Below are positions 1 to 7,647 of a stretch of 11,468 nt of DNA, one piece after another. Source of the stretch: JBDKVA01 sp039679375 (GTDB taxonomy: Bacteria; Bacillota; Clostridia; Acetivibrionales; DTU013). The notes under the pieces were generated by a model. The model was not told the origin of the DNA. It saw only the letters and a list, made by a program, of their open reading frames with translations, and ran no database searches. Position numbers and translations under genes: made by a program. The DNA is taken from contig JBDKVA010000128.1 in NCBI GenBank assembly GCA_039679375.1, positions 1-11,468 of the forward strand, written 5' to 3'. Within the stretch, counting starts at the first letter, position 1; the number at the start of each line of letters is the position of its first letter.

Positions 1-103
1 CTTATCCATATTCTATTTTCAAAGTACATCAATTGGATGTCTTGTTTGCTATGCTCTTTTTTGTCTGGTTAAAACCTAAAAAAATATTCGAATTTCCTAT
101 TGA

Positions 104-289
104 CTATTCATAGTTGGTCTCCTTCACGGGTTTGTTTAATAATAGAAGATATTCCATTGCTTTTTTGTGATGGTCGAGGCCATCTGGCTGGTCTATCTGA
201 TAATAGTATCCAGCCATTGAGTCATTTGCTTCTCTAGCAGCATCATTGATTTGGTTAATAACTCTATTTAAAGTATCATCTAATGTCAT
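104..289 (-). CDS. Small hypothetical protein, 61 aa
   Basis: I do not recognise this family. The ORF starts with ATG behind a good ribosome binding site (AGGTGAT, 4-5 nt before the ATG on the minus strand) and ends at TAG, which argues for a real small gene. The protein is acidic and soluble-looking, with no membrane segment or signal peptide. The N-terminal half (MTLDDTLNRVINQINDAARE) looks helical. It is followed by a Tyr-rich turn (GYYYQ) and a second helix around residues 40-53 (HHKKAMEYLLLLN). No catalytic motif is visible. It has no operon partner inside the window and lies in an AT-rich zone of gene remnants, so it may be left over from a mobile element. No function is proposed. Confidence 0.6.
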   Translation of the reverse strand: MTLDDTLNRVINQINDAAREANDSMAGYYYQIDQPDGLDHHKKAMEYLLLLNKPVKETNYE

Positions 290-648
290 TTAATCACCTA
301 TAAAACCTATAATTAAAATTTAATTTTTTAGGTATGTACACAAGTTCGAAGTAAAAACATAGTAACCTTTTCCCGCCACCATGATCCAACACATTTTATT
401 TTGCACCTTTCAGAGGAATAGTTTTCATATAATAGTATATAAGAAGAAGCAAATAAAAACAATCAATTTGTAGAAAATTCTGTAAAGTATCTTTTCCGGG
501 TACAATACTGCAAAGCAAAACGGTTTCAGTTTACATGAAACGCCGCAAACCAATACATGGGGACAGTTTTTCTTTCCATCATATATTAGTCATTGTATTT
601 CATCGTTATACCTCGCTGAATTATAATAAAATATAGCCTTTGGATTCT
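290..648. other. AT-rich intergenic region, no convincing gene
   Basis: I see no supported gene here. A near-palindromic AT hairpin lies at 306-332 (outer CCTA/TAGG around a perfect AATTAAA-A-TTTAATT core). It sits 17 bp upstream of the small minus-strand gene, where its promoter or 5' leader should be. On the minus strand at about 583-603 there is an SD-like AGCGAGG followed by ATG and only four more codons before a stop (MKYND), which looks like the beheaded start of a lost gene. A plus-strand 34-codon ORF at 534-638 has no ribosome binding site and is probably chance. Confidence 0.4.
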
Positions 649-889
649 TTAATTGTTATCGATATAAGGTATTTCTCCGTTCCAAAACTTAATTACTTTT
701 GTCCAATATTTCTGAGTTTCCGGTTCCAGAATTTTTTCAAATGTCTTTAAATCGTATCCGTTCCGCTCAAGCCCGCCCTGAAAATCTTCAATTAGCCCAT
801 CGACTACTGCTTCTTGAACAAGTTGACGCAGTTTTGCTTCAATTTTTTCAACTCACAGGCAATTCTTTTAAAGCCACTGATGTGTATAA
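649..889 (-). pseudogene. Frameshifted gene remnant (unknown protein, C-terminal part)
   Basis: On the minus strand an open frame from 852 to 649 encodes 67 residues with protein-like composition (contains VEKIEAKLRQLVQEAVVDG and, later, LERNGYDLKTFEKILEP) and ends at a normal TAA. It has no ATG, GTG or TTG start. Just upstream, in another minus-strand frame (about 889-851), the sequence reads YTSVALKELPVS and then stops. Joining the two by a one-base shift gives a continuous amphipathic segment ending in a Trp/Tyr-rich tail (KYWTKVIKFWNGEIPYIDN). I infer a decayed gene that has lost its 5' part and suffered a frameshift. I do not recognise the family. The plus-strand ORF at 699-902 is its antisense shadow. 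Confidence 0.45.
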
Positions 890-955
890 AAATAATATGT
901 GAAAGTGAAGCGTGAATTATATAAAAGGCCCCTTGAACTCATGCTCAAATAACAG

Positions 956-1729
956 TTATTTAGCCTTACTTACCTTCGAATTCTTAATGTTTAGTTTTGA
1001 AAAGTTATAAAAGCACAAACCTATAATGAGTGTAAATATAGCGATAAGCTGTGATGTAGATAAACTTCCGATATAACCTCTTGGGTCATTTCTTAATGTT
1101 TCAATAAAAAATCTTCCCATACTATATAATATTAAATAAAGCCTTGCAATTTCACCCTTACCTTTTTTTCTTTTTGCATATAGCAAGAGTATTATTGAAA
1201 TTAAAAAATCTCCTACACTTGAAAAAAGCTGTGTTGGTATTAATCTGACTCCATTAGGTGCATAAAGCGAATCTTTAAAAACAATTCCCAAAGACCAATT
1301 TGTTTCTTTTCCGTAACAACAACCAGCGAGGAAACATCCAATCCTACCAAACCCTTGTGCCAATGCAATCGAGGGTACTGTCAAATCAAAATATTCCATG
1401 AAATCGATCTTTTTTATCTTGCAGTATATGTAACCTGTGAGTATTCCCCCGATAATACCGCCATATACTACAAAACCATTTGATATATCCAACAGTATAG
1501 AAGGATTTGCATAAATATTCTGAATTTCTATAATAATAAATAATAGTTTTGCACCTGCAAAACCACCAATTATGCCGAATATTCCAAGGTTAATAATAAT
1601 GTCGACATTTAAACCTAATTTTCTTGCTCTATAAGTTGCGAGCATTATTGCAAACATAAAACCTATTGCTATCATAAATCCATAACTGTTTATAATAACT
1701 GGGCCAAATTTAAATAATTCCGGATGCAA
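956..1729 (-). CDS. lgt: Accessory prolipoprotein diacylglyceryl transferase (Lgt family)
   Basis: Lgt moves diacylglycerol from phosphatidylglycerol to the lipobox cysteine of prelipoproteins in the cytoplasmic membrane. The 257-aa protein is polytopic, with hydrophobic stretches near residues 10-33, 46-68, 86-104, 170-184 and 225-241. The family signature is present as GRIGCFLAGCCYG (residues 128-140; the arginine matches the essential Arg of the classical G-R-x-G-N-F motif), and the C-terminal GRFFIE...LRNDPRG segment (205-218) carries the second conserved arginine. The position of the classical HGG histidine is YGG here (89-91), and the motif is Cys-rich, which sets it apart from housekeeping Lgt. 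It starts with TTG, justified by AAGGAGG 6 nt upstream. It has its own promoter and stands alone beside a recombinase stump. Second copies of this kind are known from metal-resistance and mobile islands of Firmicutes, so I infer an acquired paralogue. Confidence 0.88.
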   Translation of the reverse strand: MHPELFKFGPVIINSYGFMIAIGFMFAIMLATYRARKLGLNVDIIINLGIFGIIGGFAGAKLLFIIIEIQNIYANPSILLDISNGFVVYGGIIGGILTGYIYCKIKKIDFMEYFDLTVPSIALAQGFGRIGCFLAGCCYGKETNWSLGIVFKDSLYAPNGVRLIPTQLFSSVGDFLISIILLLYAKRKKGKGEIARLYLILYSMGRFFIETLRNDPRGYIGSLSTSQLIAIFTLIIGLCFYNFSKLNIKNSKVSKAK

Positions 1730-1845
1730 ATCTCTACCTCCTTAAATTATATCTGTCTTAACCATTTTACATATCGCAGTTTAAACTATTGCGATACAAA
1801 ACAGACAATAAATTCGCTTCATAAAGCAATTACATCCTATATGTA

Positions 1846-1874
1846 ATTGTAATATTTTACAAGATAACCGTCAA
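1846..1874 (-). promoter_or_regulatory. Sigma-A promoter of lgt
   Basis: On the minus strand TTGACG (1869-1874) and TACAAT (1846-1851) are separated by exactly 17 bp, close to the sigma-A consensus. The start point would fall near 1839, giving an lgt leader of about 110 nt. A perfect 8-bp inverted repeat, AATTACAT-cctat-ATGTAATT (1828-1848), overlaps the -10 box and start point, as an operator would. A second inverted repeat, TATCGCA-N11-TGCGATA (1772-1796), lies in the leader about 40 nt before the TTG start. Neither repeat can be assigned to a regulator from sequence alone. Confidence 0.6.
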
Positions 1875-2093
1875 TCAAAAAACATTCACATTGTAAAAAC
1901 ACCTTTCAACATCATAGAATACACCGACAAAAATCCAATCGGAATGGCTTCGTATCATTACTGTGTAGGTTTTTATCTGAATCTCAAGGCTACGCTTTTG
2001 TTCTGGGCCAGATGTGCTGACACGGCAGTAAGCGGCAACCCTGAGCTTTTTATTCTCTTTCGGTATAGCCGGTATAATCCTAACATATTTCAT
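1875..2093 (-). pseudogene. Truncated large serine recombinase (N-terminal stump)
   Basis: The 72-residue ORF begins like a resolvase/invertase-family large serine recombinase. After a short basic leader comes RVAAYCRVSTS (residues 18-28) with the catalytic serine at residue 26, then the usual helix with SLEIQ and the W-(I/E)-F-x-G strand at 53-58. Complete members run to about 500 or more residues and continue after this strand with ADEGISGT. Here the homology breaks at about residue 62 (near position 1908) and the frame ends ten residues later. The start ATG has an SD-like GAAGGA upstream. The lgt promoter starts at once on the far side of the break. I infer that an insertion or deletion joined lgt DNA to a recombinase gene. 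The stump cannot be an active enzyme because the rest of the catalytic domain and the DNA-binding domains are missing. Confidence 0.75.
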
Positions 2094-2335
2094 CTACAGT
2101 CCTTCATCTTCTATATAAAATGGACAAGCCCATTAATATTTTACAAAAGAAAAAACGTGAAAGATAGCCTCCACGTCAAAACATATTTTGGCACTCAACC
2201 TAGCAATCCCTTGCTATATCAGCATTTCAGGTTCTGCAACAGGATTATTACCTCCACATGCCTTGTAGCAGTAAAAAAGATGCCGCCTGAACCTGGTGGG
2301 TCCCTGGCGGCGGAGTGGTTCTCATCAGGAAAACC
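2094..2335. other. Intergenic DNA between recombinase stump and ABC operon, possible relic
   Basis: No intact gene is supported. On the minus strand at about 2213-2282 a short frame reads ...YCYKACGGNNPVAEPEMLI and stops at TAG, which looks more like a protein end than chance, but I cannot name it. It could be the tail of a gene that once preceded the recombinase. A GCCGCC/GGCGGC inverted repeat (2283-2312) lies within the same stretch. Confidence 0.25.
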
Positions 2336-2354
2336 AGACAATCCTTGATTGCCT
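2336..2354 (-). terminator. Weak intrinsic terminator after the ABC permease gene
   Basis: Three nt past the permease stop codon, the minus strand reads AGGCAATC-aag-GATTGTCT, an 8-bp stem with one G-U pair and a 3-nt loop. It is followed by GGTTTTCC, a poor T tract. The position fits the end of the operon, but the hairpin is modest. Confidence 0.4.
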
Positions 2355-2357
2355 TCG

Positions 2358-4982
2358 CTATAAATTCTCGTTTCTTAACGAGTCTATTGTATTTTCAGAT
2401 TTCAATTTATTCATGGAATAAAGCATTGTTGCAAAGACAACTGCAAACACGCTGAATATTGCAACAACCATCGATACCCACGGAATATAAAAGCCTGTAA
2501 TATAGCCTGCATTTATACTCCGGTAGATCAGATAAGTGACTCCCGCTGCGGCAGGCAGTCCCCACATCAAGGACTTTGTCCCGTACATCAGACACTCATA
2601 ATTCATCATTTTATTGAAGCCCTTCTGTGTCATACCCACGGATTTAAGCATTGCAAATTCCCGGCGGCGCAGATTGATACCGGTTGATATCGTGTTGAAT
2701 ACGTTTGCTGCCGCTATCAGTGAAATCAGGACTATAAAGCCGTAGGAAAAAACATTGATTATAAATATCATATTCCTGTTTGTATCATCATTAGCAGCTG
2801 TATCATGCAAATTTTCTGAAGGTAGGCCATTCTCAGCCATAACGGCTGTGAGATTTTCTGCCAGAACCGCGTGCTCCTCTCCTTTAAAATAAAAAACTGC
2901 ATCGGTTATATCCATATTCGCAAAATACTTTGAAATACAGCGTTCCGGCAACATTACCGTTATATAATACCCGTTATGGGAGCCATTGATAGCAAACGGC
3001 AAGGAATCGACAATTGCCCCAACATCAATGGTCGTGCTTTTATACAGCAGCTTATCCAGTTCTTCCTGTGTTAAATCATCAGGGATAGGTTCCTTACTTT
3101 CGTCATATAGTTTCAAATTCATAGCAGATAATGTATCACGCAGCAAATAGGTCCTCGTATATTTTTTTGTTTCCGGATCAATTCCCTCCATATATGCCAT
3201 AACAACTGCGTCTGCACCGCTCAAGCCCCCTGCGTCCGTATATCCTTCAAACACCTCATCCGGCACGATGTATACACCCGCAGGTAAGTTGTACACATTA
3301 CTGCTTCCCTCACTATTACCTGTTAATCCATCAAAACGTTTCCTGAACTCATCCAGGACATCTTCCTTTTTTATGATTGCATAGCCCTGCTTGACAAGAG
3401 CATAAGCAGAGTTTGTCAAGCCATTTGTCTTAGCCAGTAATTCATGCACTTGCCGGGGGGTCATCTCCGTATTGGTGTCAGTATCATAATACCAGCTGAT
3501 ATCATAATCTCTGGTTTCAAAAACATCCGTGACACTATCCTTGATGTAAGAGCAGAAGGAACTGGCTGCGATAAACAATACTATGCTCATAAACAGAGAA
3601 ACGACAGTGGTCCTGTACCTTTTCCTGCTTCGTCTGAAGTGCTTCCGTGCAAGTACACCCTCCAGCCCGAAAAGTCTGTAAGTAAGCTTTGATGTACGGA
3701 TATCCTTTGCCTTTACAAAAATATCGTTTGTTTGCCGTATTGCTTCTATCGCTGTAATGCGTGTCGCACGCCTCGAAGGAATCCATGCGGAAATTAAAAC
3801 AGTTATCAGCGCAAATAGCACCGCTGTAACGACTGTCCAGAGGTTCACATGGAGTGACAGTGAATATGGTACTTCGCCGGAGTAGAGGGATGAAAATCTC
3901 CGTCCGACACATAAAAGAGTCACACCGATACCCGCTATTCCTGAAAGTATACCTATTGGTATACCTATTATACTTACAAACATGGCTTCAAATAATATAC
4001 TTTTCCTGATTTGCCTTTTAGTAGCACCGATAGATGACAGCAGCCCAATTTGTTTTGTCCTTTCACTTACGGAGATTGAAAAAGCATTGAAAATAAGCGA
4101 AACAGAGCCGGTAATAATCAGTAAAATAAGAATGGCTGCCAGGCTGTAAAGAACAACATAAAATCTTGAATGCTTTGACACGCCGCTGTACATAAGCACA
4201 TCATCATTGTATGAGCTGCCGCCGAAGCCTTCTTTTTGTTCTTCCGCTCTTATAAAGTCATATATACCTTTAGGCTTCTTAAGCTTAAAATATATGTCAA
4301 AGGCTTTGCCTCCCCGTTGGGCACCATCCATAACAGTAATGGCCGTATAGCCCGGAGAAGAGTAGTCCTCAAAACTCGGGCGTTCATAGAACCCGACTAC
4401 AGTATAGGTACGGGCTTCCTGAATGACCAGCTTCTCCTCAGCCTCACCCTTTTTATTTTTCATGTACATATTATGCTGGTTGAGCACTGTATTTTCATAT
4501 ATCCGTACACCAATATCCAGAGTAATCCTGTCTCCTATAGAAAACGCTGTCCCTCCGTTTTTCAGCAAATGATTAGGTAATATGATTTCACTAACCTTCT
4601 CCGGAAGTCTGCCTGCTGTGATGTAAACAGGCATCATTGTATTAAATTTACTGTCAGCCCCGATAATGTAAATATAAGGCGAATACTCGAATTTAGGATC
4701 AGGCAGGGCAGCATAGCCAATATTTTCACACTCCGCAACCTGCATTATCTCCGGATTACTTTTTAACTCTGCGGTTTTGTCCGACCCTGCATCATAAAGG
4801 CATCCATGCCAATCACCGTAATTATAGACCGCCACATCAAGCATATAGTCCCGGAGACTTGTTATAAAGGCCGTCACAGCCGTCAACATTGCTGCAGACA
4901 AAATAATACCGATTATCGTAACGAGTGTGCGCGTTTTATTTCCGGACAGTGTTTTCAACGTGACCTTGAAAAAAATATTCAT
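2358..4982 (-). CDS. ABC transporter permease, tandem FtsX domains with two large extracellular domains
   Basis: This 874-aa membrane protein is the permease of an ABC exporter-like complex. It has the MacB/FtsX layout twice over. TM1 is at 18-42, then an extracellular domain at 43-274, then three TMs (275-302, 328-358, 380-403). The second half has a TM at 458-480, an extracellular domain at 481-737, and TMs at 738-765, 798-822 and 833-855. Each FtsX core carries the cytoplasmic loop typical of the family: SERTKQIGLLSSIGATKRQI (306-325) and RRREFAMLKSVGMTQKGF (772-789). That makes 8 TMs, unlike the 10-TM single-loop BceB permeases. Its ATG overlaps the ATPase stop as ATGA, so the two are translationally coupled. 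Such permeases usually handle lipid, peptide or envelope substrates by mechanotransmission rather than simple transport. The substrate here is unknown; defence against a membrane-active peptide is the likeliest role given the adjacent two-component system. Confidence 0.9.
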   Translation of the reverse strand: MNIFFKVTLKTLSGNKTRTLVTIIGIILSAAMLTAVTAFITSLRDYMLDVAVYNYGDWHGCLYDAGSDKTAELKSNPEIMQVAECENIGYAALPDPKFEYSPYIYIIGADSKFNTMMPVYITAGRLPEKVSEIILPNHLLKNGGTAFSIGDRITLDIGVRIYENTVLNQHNMYMKNKKGEAEEKLVIQEARTYTVVGFYERPSFEDYSSPGYTAITVMDGAQRGGKAFDIYFKLKKPKGIYDFIRAEEQKEGFGGSSYNDDVLMYSGVSKHSRFYVVLYSLAAILILLIITGSVSLIFNAFSISVSERTKQIGLLSSIGATKRQIRKSILFEAMFVSIIGIPIGILSGIAGIGVTLLCVGRRFSSLYSGEVPYSLSLHVNLWTVVTAVLFALITVLISAWIPSRRATRITAIEAIRQTNDIFVKAKDIRTSKLTYRLFGLEGVLARKHFRRSRKRYRTTVVSLFMSIVLFIAASSFCSYIKDSVTDVFETRDYDISWYYDTDTNTEMTPRQVHELLAKTNGLTNSAYALVKQGYAIIKKEDVLDEFRKRFDGLTGNSEGSSNVYNLPAGVYIVPDEVFEGYTDAGGLSGADAVVMAYMEGIDPETKKYTRTYLLRDTLSAMNLKLYDESKEPIPDDLTQEELDKLLYKSTTIDVGAIVDSLPFAINGSHNGYYITVMLPERCISKYFANMDITDAVFYFKGEEHAVLAENLTAVMAENGLPSENLHDTAANDDTNRNMIFIINVFSYGFIVLISLIAAANVFNTISTGINLRRREFAMLKSVGMTQKGFNKMMNYECLMYGTKSLMWGLPAAAGVTYLIYRSINAGYITGFYIPWVSMVVAIFSVFAVVFATMLYSMNKLKSENTIDSLRNENL

Positions 4983-5662
4983 ATTCGTTTCACCTCGTCA
5001 CGGGTAATTCTGCCGTCTTCGATTGCTATTATGCGGTCAGCCTGCAATGCTATATTTTCATCGTGAGTAATAACAATAAGAGTTTGGTCATATTTTTGAT
5101 TTGACATTTTCAATAATTCAACAATCTCGTGGCTGCTTTTGGAATCAAGGTTTCCGGTCGGCTCATCCGCCAGAACAACAGCCGGTGCATTCATCAGTGC
5201 CCTGCCTATGGAAACCCGCTGCTGCTGTCCTCCGGAAAGCTGATTGGGAAGATGCTTTTCTCTTCCTCTCAGACCTAAGAAGGCAGTGAGCTCATTCAAA
5301 CGTTCTTCATTTACCTTTCTGCCGTCCATAAGAACAGGAAGCGTAATATTCTCGTTAACATCCAAAACAGGAATGAGATTGTAAAACTGATAGATCAGCC
5401 CTACCTGTCTCCGGCGGAAAATTGCAAGCTGCTCGTCATTCTGAGCATAAACATCATGTCCGTCCATGTATACCTTCCCGGATGTAGGCTTGTCCACTCC
5501 GCCAAGTATGTGCAGAAGAGTTGATTTGCCTGAGCCTGAAGGACCGATTATTGCAATAAATTCTCCTTTTTTTACAGTAAAGCTCACGTTGTCCAATGCC
5601 TTAACTATGTTATCAGCCGTACCATAAGTTTTTGTCAGGTTCTCAATTTTTAATATATCCAT
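4979..5662 (-). CDS. ABC transporter ATP-binding protein (MacB/LolD type)
   Basis: This 227-aa ATPase powers the FtsX-type permease encoded directly downstream. All nucleotide-binding motifs are intact: Walker A GPSGSGKST (40-48), Q-loop Gln92, signature LSGGQ (142-146) within LSGGQQQR, Walker B AVVLADEP (161-168) followed by TGNLD, and H-loop His200. The length and the TGNLDS wording are typical of the MacB/LolD/FtsE group that pairs with FtsX-like permeases. The start ATG has GGAGGG 5 nt upstream. The ATGA overlap with the permease indicates one transcript. A gap of 83 bp separates it from the kinase gene and holds repeat elements that may allow the ABC pair to be induced separately. Confidence 0.95.
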   Translation of the reverse strand: MDILKIENLTKTYGTADNIVKALDNVSFTVKKGEFIAIIGPSGSGKSTLLHILGGVDKPTSGKVYMDGHDVYAQNDEQLAIFRRRQVGLIYQFYNLIPVLDVNENITLPVLMDGRKVNEERLNELTAFLGLRGREKHLPNQLSGGQQQRVSIGRALMNAPAVVLADEPTGNLDSKSSHEIVELLKMSNQKYDQTLIVITHDENIALQADRIIAIEDGRITRDEVKRI

Positions 5663-5691
5663 TATTGCCCTCCATTAATATCCCTGGATAT

Positions 5692-5745
5692 ATCATATCG
5701 CGGCCAGGTGACACTGGCGTGACTTTTTTATTACAAAAACGTCAC
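5692..5745 (-). promoter_or_regulatory. Putative response-regulator box and promoter of the ABC genes
   Basis: The gap between HK and ATPase holds GTGAC (plus-strand reading) at 5708-5712 and again at 5719-5723, an 11-bp period, plus an inverted copy GTCAC at 5741-5745. Direct repeats one helical turn apart are the usual target shape for OmpR-family regulators. On the minus strand a -10-like TATGAT (5692-5697) has a very poor -35 (ACGCCA, 17-bp spacer) at the repeats, as expected for an activator-dependent promoter. The stretch 5719-5745 also forms an 11-bp stem with one mismatch (GTGACGTTTTT / AAAAAAGTCAC on the minus strand, loop GTAAT) that begins right at the HK stop codon, so an attenuator or terminator is an alternative reading. 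Confidence 0.4.
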
Positions 5746-6753
5746 TTAGACAATACTTTTATAAAACCTTATTGTGAATTTTGCTCCGCCGCTCTTTACA
5801 TTTTCAGCCTTAATCGTGCCATTTTGCTCTGATACAATCATACGTGCAAGAGCTAATCCGATTCCGTAATTCTGACCTGAAGAGTTTTTACCTCGATAGA
5901 AGCGTTCAAACAAATGGGGTAAATCATCCTTTTCTATTCCGCTGCCGTTGTCAGATATGATTATTTCTGTAAATAAAGCATTCTCAGATACATCAATTTT
6001 TATGGTGCCGCCTTCGGGTGTATGCTCCATACAGTTTTTTAGTATATTTTCAACTGCCTCGGCAGTCCACGCAAGATCGCCTGAAAAGCTCCCGTTGCCG
6101 TTTATATTGATATGCAGCTGTTGATTTCTCAGCTCCATCGGTATTATTAGCGGTTCTGAAGCCTTATGAATTAGATCTGCTGCAGAAATGTTTTCCCATT
6201 GAAATTCAACTGTCCCGGCATCAAGCCTGGATAGCTTCAACAAAATGGTCACAAGCCGGTCAATATGCTCCAACAGCTTCATCATATCCTGGGTAAGCTT
6301 CAGACGGCGTTCATATGATAATTCAGGATTCTGTAATAATGCGGCAATTAAGTTGGCAGAAGTAAGCGGAGTCCTTATTTGATGGGAAATGTCCGCCATA
6401 GAATCAGCAAGATATTGTTTGTCTTTTTTCAAAATTTCAGACTGTTCCCGCATTCGAACCGTCATCTTGTATATCTCACTGCTGAGTATAGCCAGCTCCC
6501 CTTCTGCATATTCATTAAAATCAAGAGATTCCTGACAGTGAAGAATCCTGTCTATGTCACTGCTTAAGTCAGAAATTCTCTTATATCTCTTACGGTCTGA
6601 CAAAAGGTGAATCAATGTATATGCCAGGCTTAGGCATAGCGCCAGAATGCCGCAGACTGTTCCAATTGCAAACCCGATGAAGGTTGCAATAGCGCCAAGT
6701 ATAAGATGCAGCAGCAAATTTCTTTTAGCCAATGGGTTCTTAAAAACATCCAT
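5746..6753 (-). CDS. Sensor histidine kinase, small-loop (intramembrane-sensing-like)
   Basis: This 335-aa kinase is the partner of the response regulator encoded immediately upstream. The N-terminus has two hydrophobic helices (about 13-31 and 33-51) with almost no loop between them, so it lacks an extracellular sensor domain. That is the shape of intramembrane-sensing kinases, which often take their signal from an ABC transporter. The dimerisation/H-box is DISHQIRTPL with phospho-acceptor His124. The ATPase domain has an N-box around ENILKNCMEHTP (235-246), G1 DNGSGI (268-273), F-box LFERFYRG (281-288) and G2 GIGLALA (297-303). All catalytic elements look intact. The ATG follows the RR stop codon with no gap (TAAATG), and its SD (AAGGTAGG) lies in the end of the RR gene, so the pair is co-translated. 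The signal is not deducible from sequence; a substrate of the neighbouring ABC system is the natural guess. Confidence 0.92.
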   Translation of the reverse strand: MDVFKNPLAKRNLLLHLILGAIATFIGFAIGTVCGILALCLSLAYTLIHLLSDRKRYKRISDLSSDIDRILHCQESLDFNEYAEGELAILSSEIYKMTVRMREQSEILKKDKQYLADSMADISHQIRTPLTSANLIAALLQNPELSYERRLKLTQDMMKLLEHIDRLVTILLKLSRLDAGTVEFQWENISAADLIHKASEPLIIPMELRNQQLHININGNGSFSGDLAWTAEAVENILKNCMEHTPEGGTIKIDVSENALFTEIIISDNGSGIEKDDLPHLFERFYRGKNSSGQNYGIGLALARMIVSEQNGTIKAENVKSGGAKFTIRFYKSIV

Positions 6754-7425
6754 TTATTCGCCTACCTTATACCCGATGCCGCGGACTGTTTTAATAAAGG
6801 AAGGATTCTGCGGGTCATCACCGATCTTTTCGCGTAGTCTTTTAATATATACAGTCAGAGTATTATCATTCACAAACTCTCCCGCAATATCCCAGATTTC
6901 CTCCAGAAGTTTGCTCCTCAAAAGTACGGCGCCCCTGTTGTTGAAAAATATCAGCAATAAACGGTATTCAAGTGCAGAGAGAAAAATTTCAGTACCGTTT
7001 TTCATTACCGTTCCTTTTACAGCATCCACCCGAATACCGTCAAGCTCCATAACAGACTGTACTCTTCCGGTACGCCGAAGAGCATTTTTTATACGCGACA
7101 CCAGCTCTCTGGGCCTGAAAGGCTTTCCTATATAGTCGTCAGCCCCCATATCCAAACCGGTAACAACGCTATATTCGTCACCGGAGGCGGTAAGAAAAAT
7201 TACAGGGACATTTGTATTAGCCTTTGCAGCTGCACATACGGCAAATCCGTTTCCATCCGTTAATGATATGTCCACAAGAAGCAGGTCATATGAATTATTC
7301 TCTATTTTTTTGATCGCAGCAGTCTGCCCGTTAACAGAGTCAACTGAAAAGCCCTCACTTTTAAGAAATTCTGTTAAATTATCAACGATGCTCCTGTCAT
7401 CTTCAACAAGCAATATCCTTGTCAT
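6754..7425 (-). CDS. OmpR/PhoB-family response regulator
   Basis: This 223-aa transcription factor is controlled by the kinase encoded just downstream. The receiver domain (1-118) has the acidic pocket ED-D (8-10), phospho-acceptor Asp52 in LLLVDISL, Thr79 and Lys101 in the KPF motif. The C-terminal winged helix (about 127-223) has the family hallmarks LSALEYRLL, the recognition helix near NDNTLTVYIKRLREKI (187-202) and TVRGIGYK at the end. The start ATG is preceded by GAGGTGAAGA. Likely targets are its own promoter and the ABC genes, since the 8-mer AAGTGACG occurs both in its promoter and after the kinase gene. It is the first gene of the minus-strand block and is divergent from the thrS-like operon. 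Confidence 0.93.
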   Translation of the reverse strand: MTRILLVEDDRSIVDNLTEFLKSEGFSVDSVNGQTAAIKKIENNSYDLLLVDISLTDGNGFAVCAAAKANTNVPVIFLTASGDEYSVVTGLDMGADDYIGKPFRPRELVSRIKNALRRTGRVQSVMELDGIRVDAVKGTVMKNGTEIFLSALEYRLLLIFFNNRGAVLLRSKLLEEIWDIAGEFVNDNTLTVYIKRLREKIGDDPQNPSFIKTVRGIGYKVGE

Positions 7426-7524
7426 TCTTCACCTCAGCCGTATTTTCTCATTAATTGATGTGTTTCACAAGCATTACGCAGTGCGCATGAATGTTAATTC
7501 GAATGAAATTTTGCTGTTATGCAG

Positions 7525-7554
7525 ATTATAACATACCGTCACTTTCAGCCGCAA
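7525..7554 (-). promoter_or_regulatory. Promoter of the response regulator/kinase genes
   Basis: On the minus strand TTGCGG (7549-7554) and a perfect TATAAT (7525-7530) are 18 bp apart, giving a leader of about 90 nt before the RR start. AAGTGACG (minus strand, 7537-7544) lies in the spacer and matches the sequence just after the HK stop codon, so autoregulation is possible. Confidence 0.55.
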
Positions 7555-7647
7555 CCAAACTTCCCTTGCTTGCTGAACCGTTCCCCCCGAGTTTAACAGA
7601 GCACCAGTTTGAATTTTGAAAAAATCTATTAAAACCGTTTACCGAAG

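Noticed and set aside
534..638. 34-codon plus-strand ORF beginning MKRRKPIHGD
   Set aside because: No ribosome binding site, no homology I can recognise, and it ends in AT-rich low-information sequence.
699..902. 67-aa plus-strand ORF
   Set aside because: It has no ribosome binding site, and the opposite strand encodes a more protein-like, frameshifted remnant.
290..956. CRISPR array, tRNA or rRNA genes
   Set aside because: No regularly spaced long repeats, no tRNA cloverleaf or rRNA-like sequence were seen here or elsewhere in the window.
1882..1892. 11-mer ACATTCACATT also found at 11264-11274, as possible element ends or attachment sites
   Set aside because: A match this short is expected by chance in 11 kb of AT-rich DNA, and neither site has matching flanks or inverted repeats.
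1944..2348. 134-aa plus-strand ORF antisense to the recombinase stump
   Set aside because: Its 5' part mirrors the recognisable serine recombinase N-terminus, there is no SD, and its composition is not protein-like.
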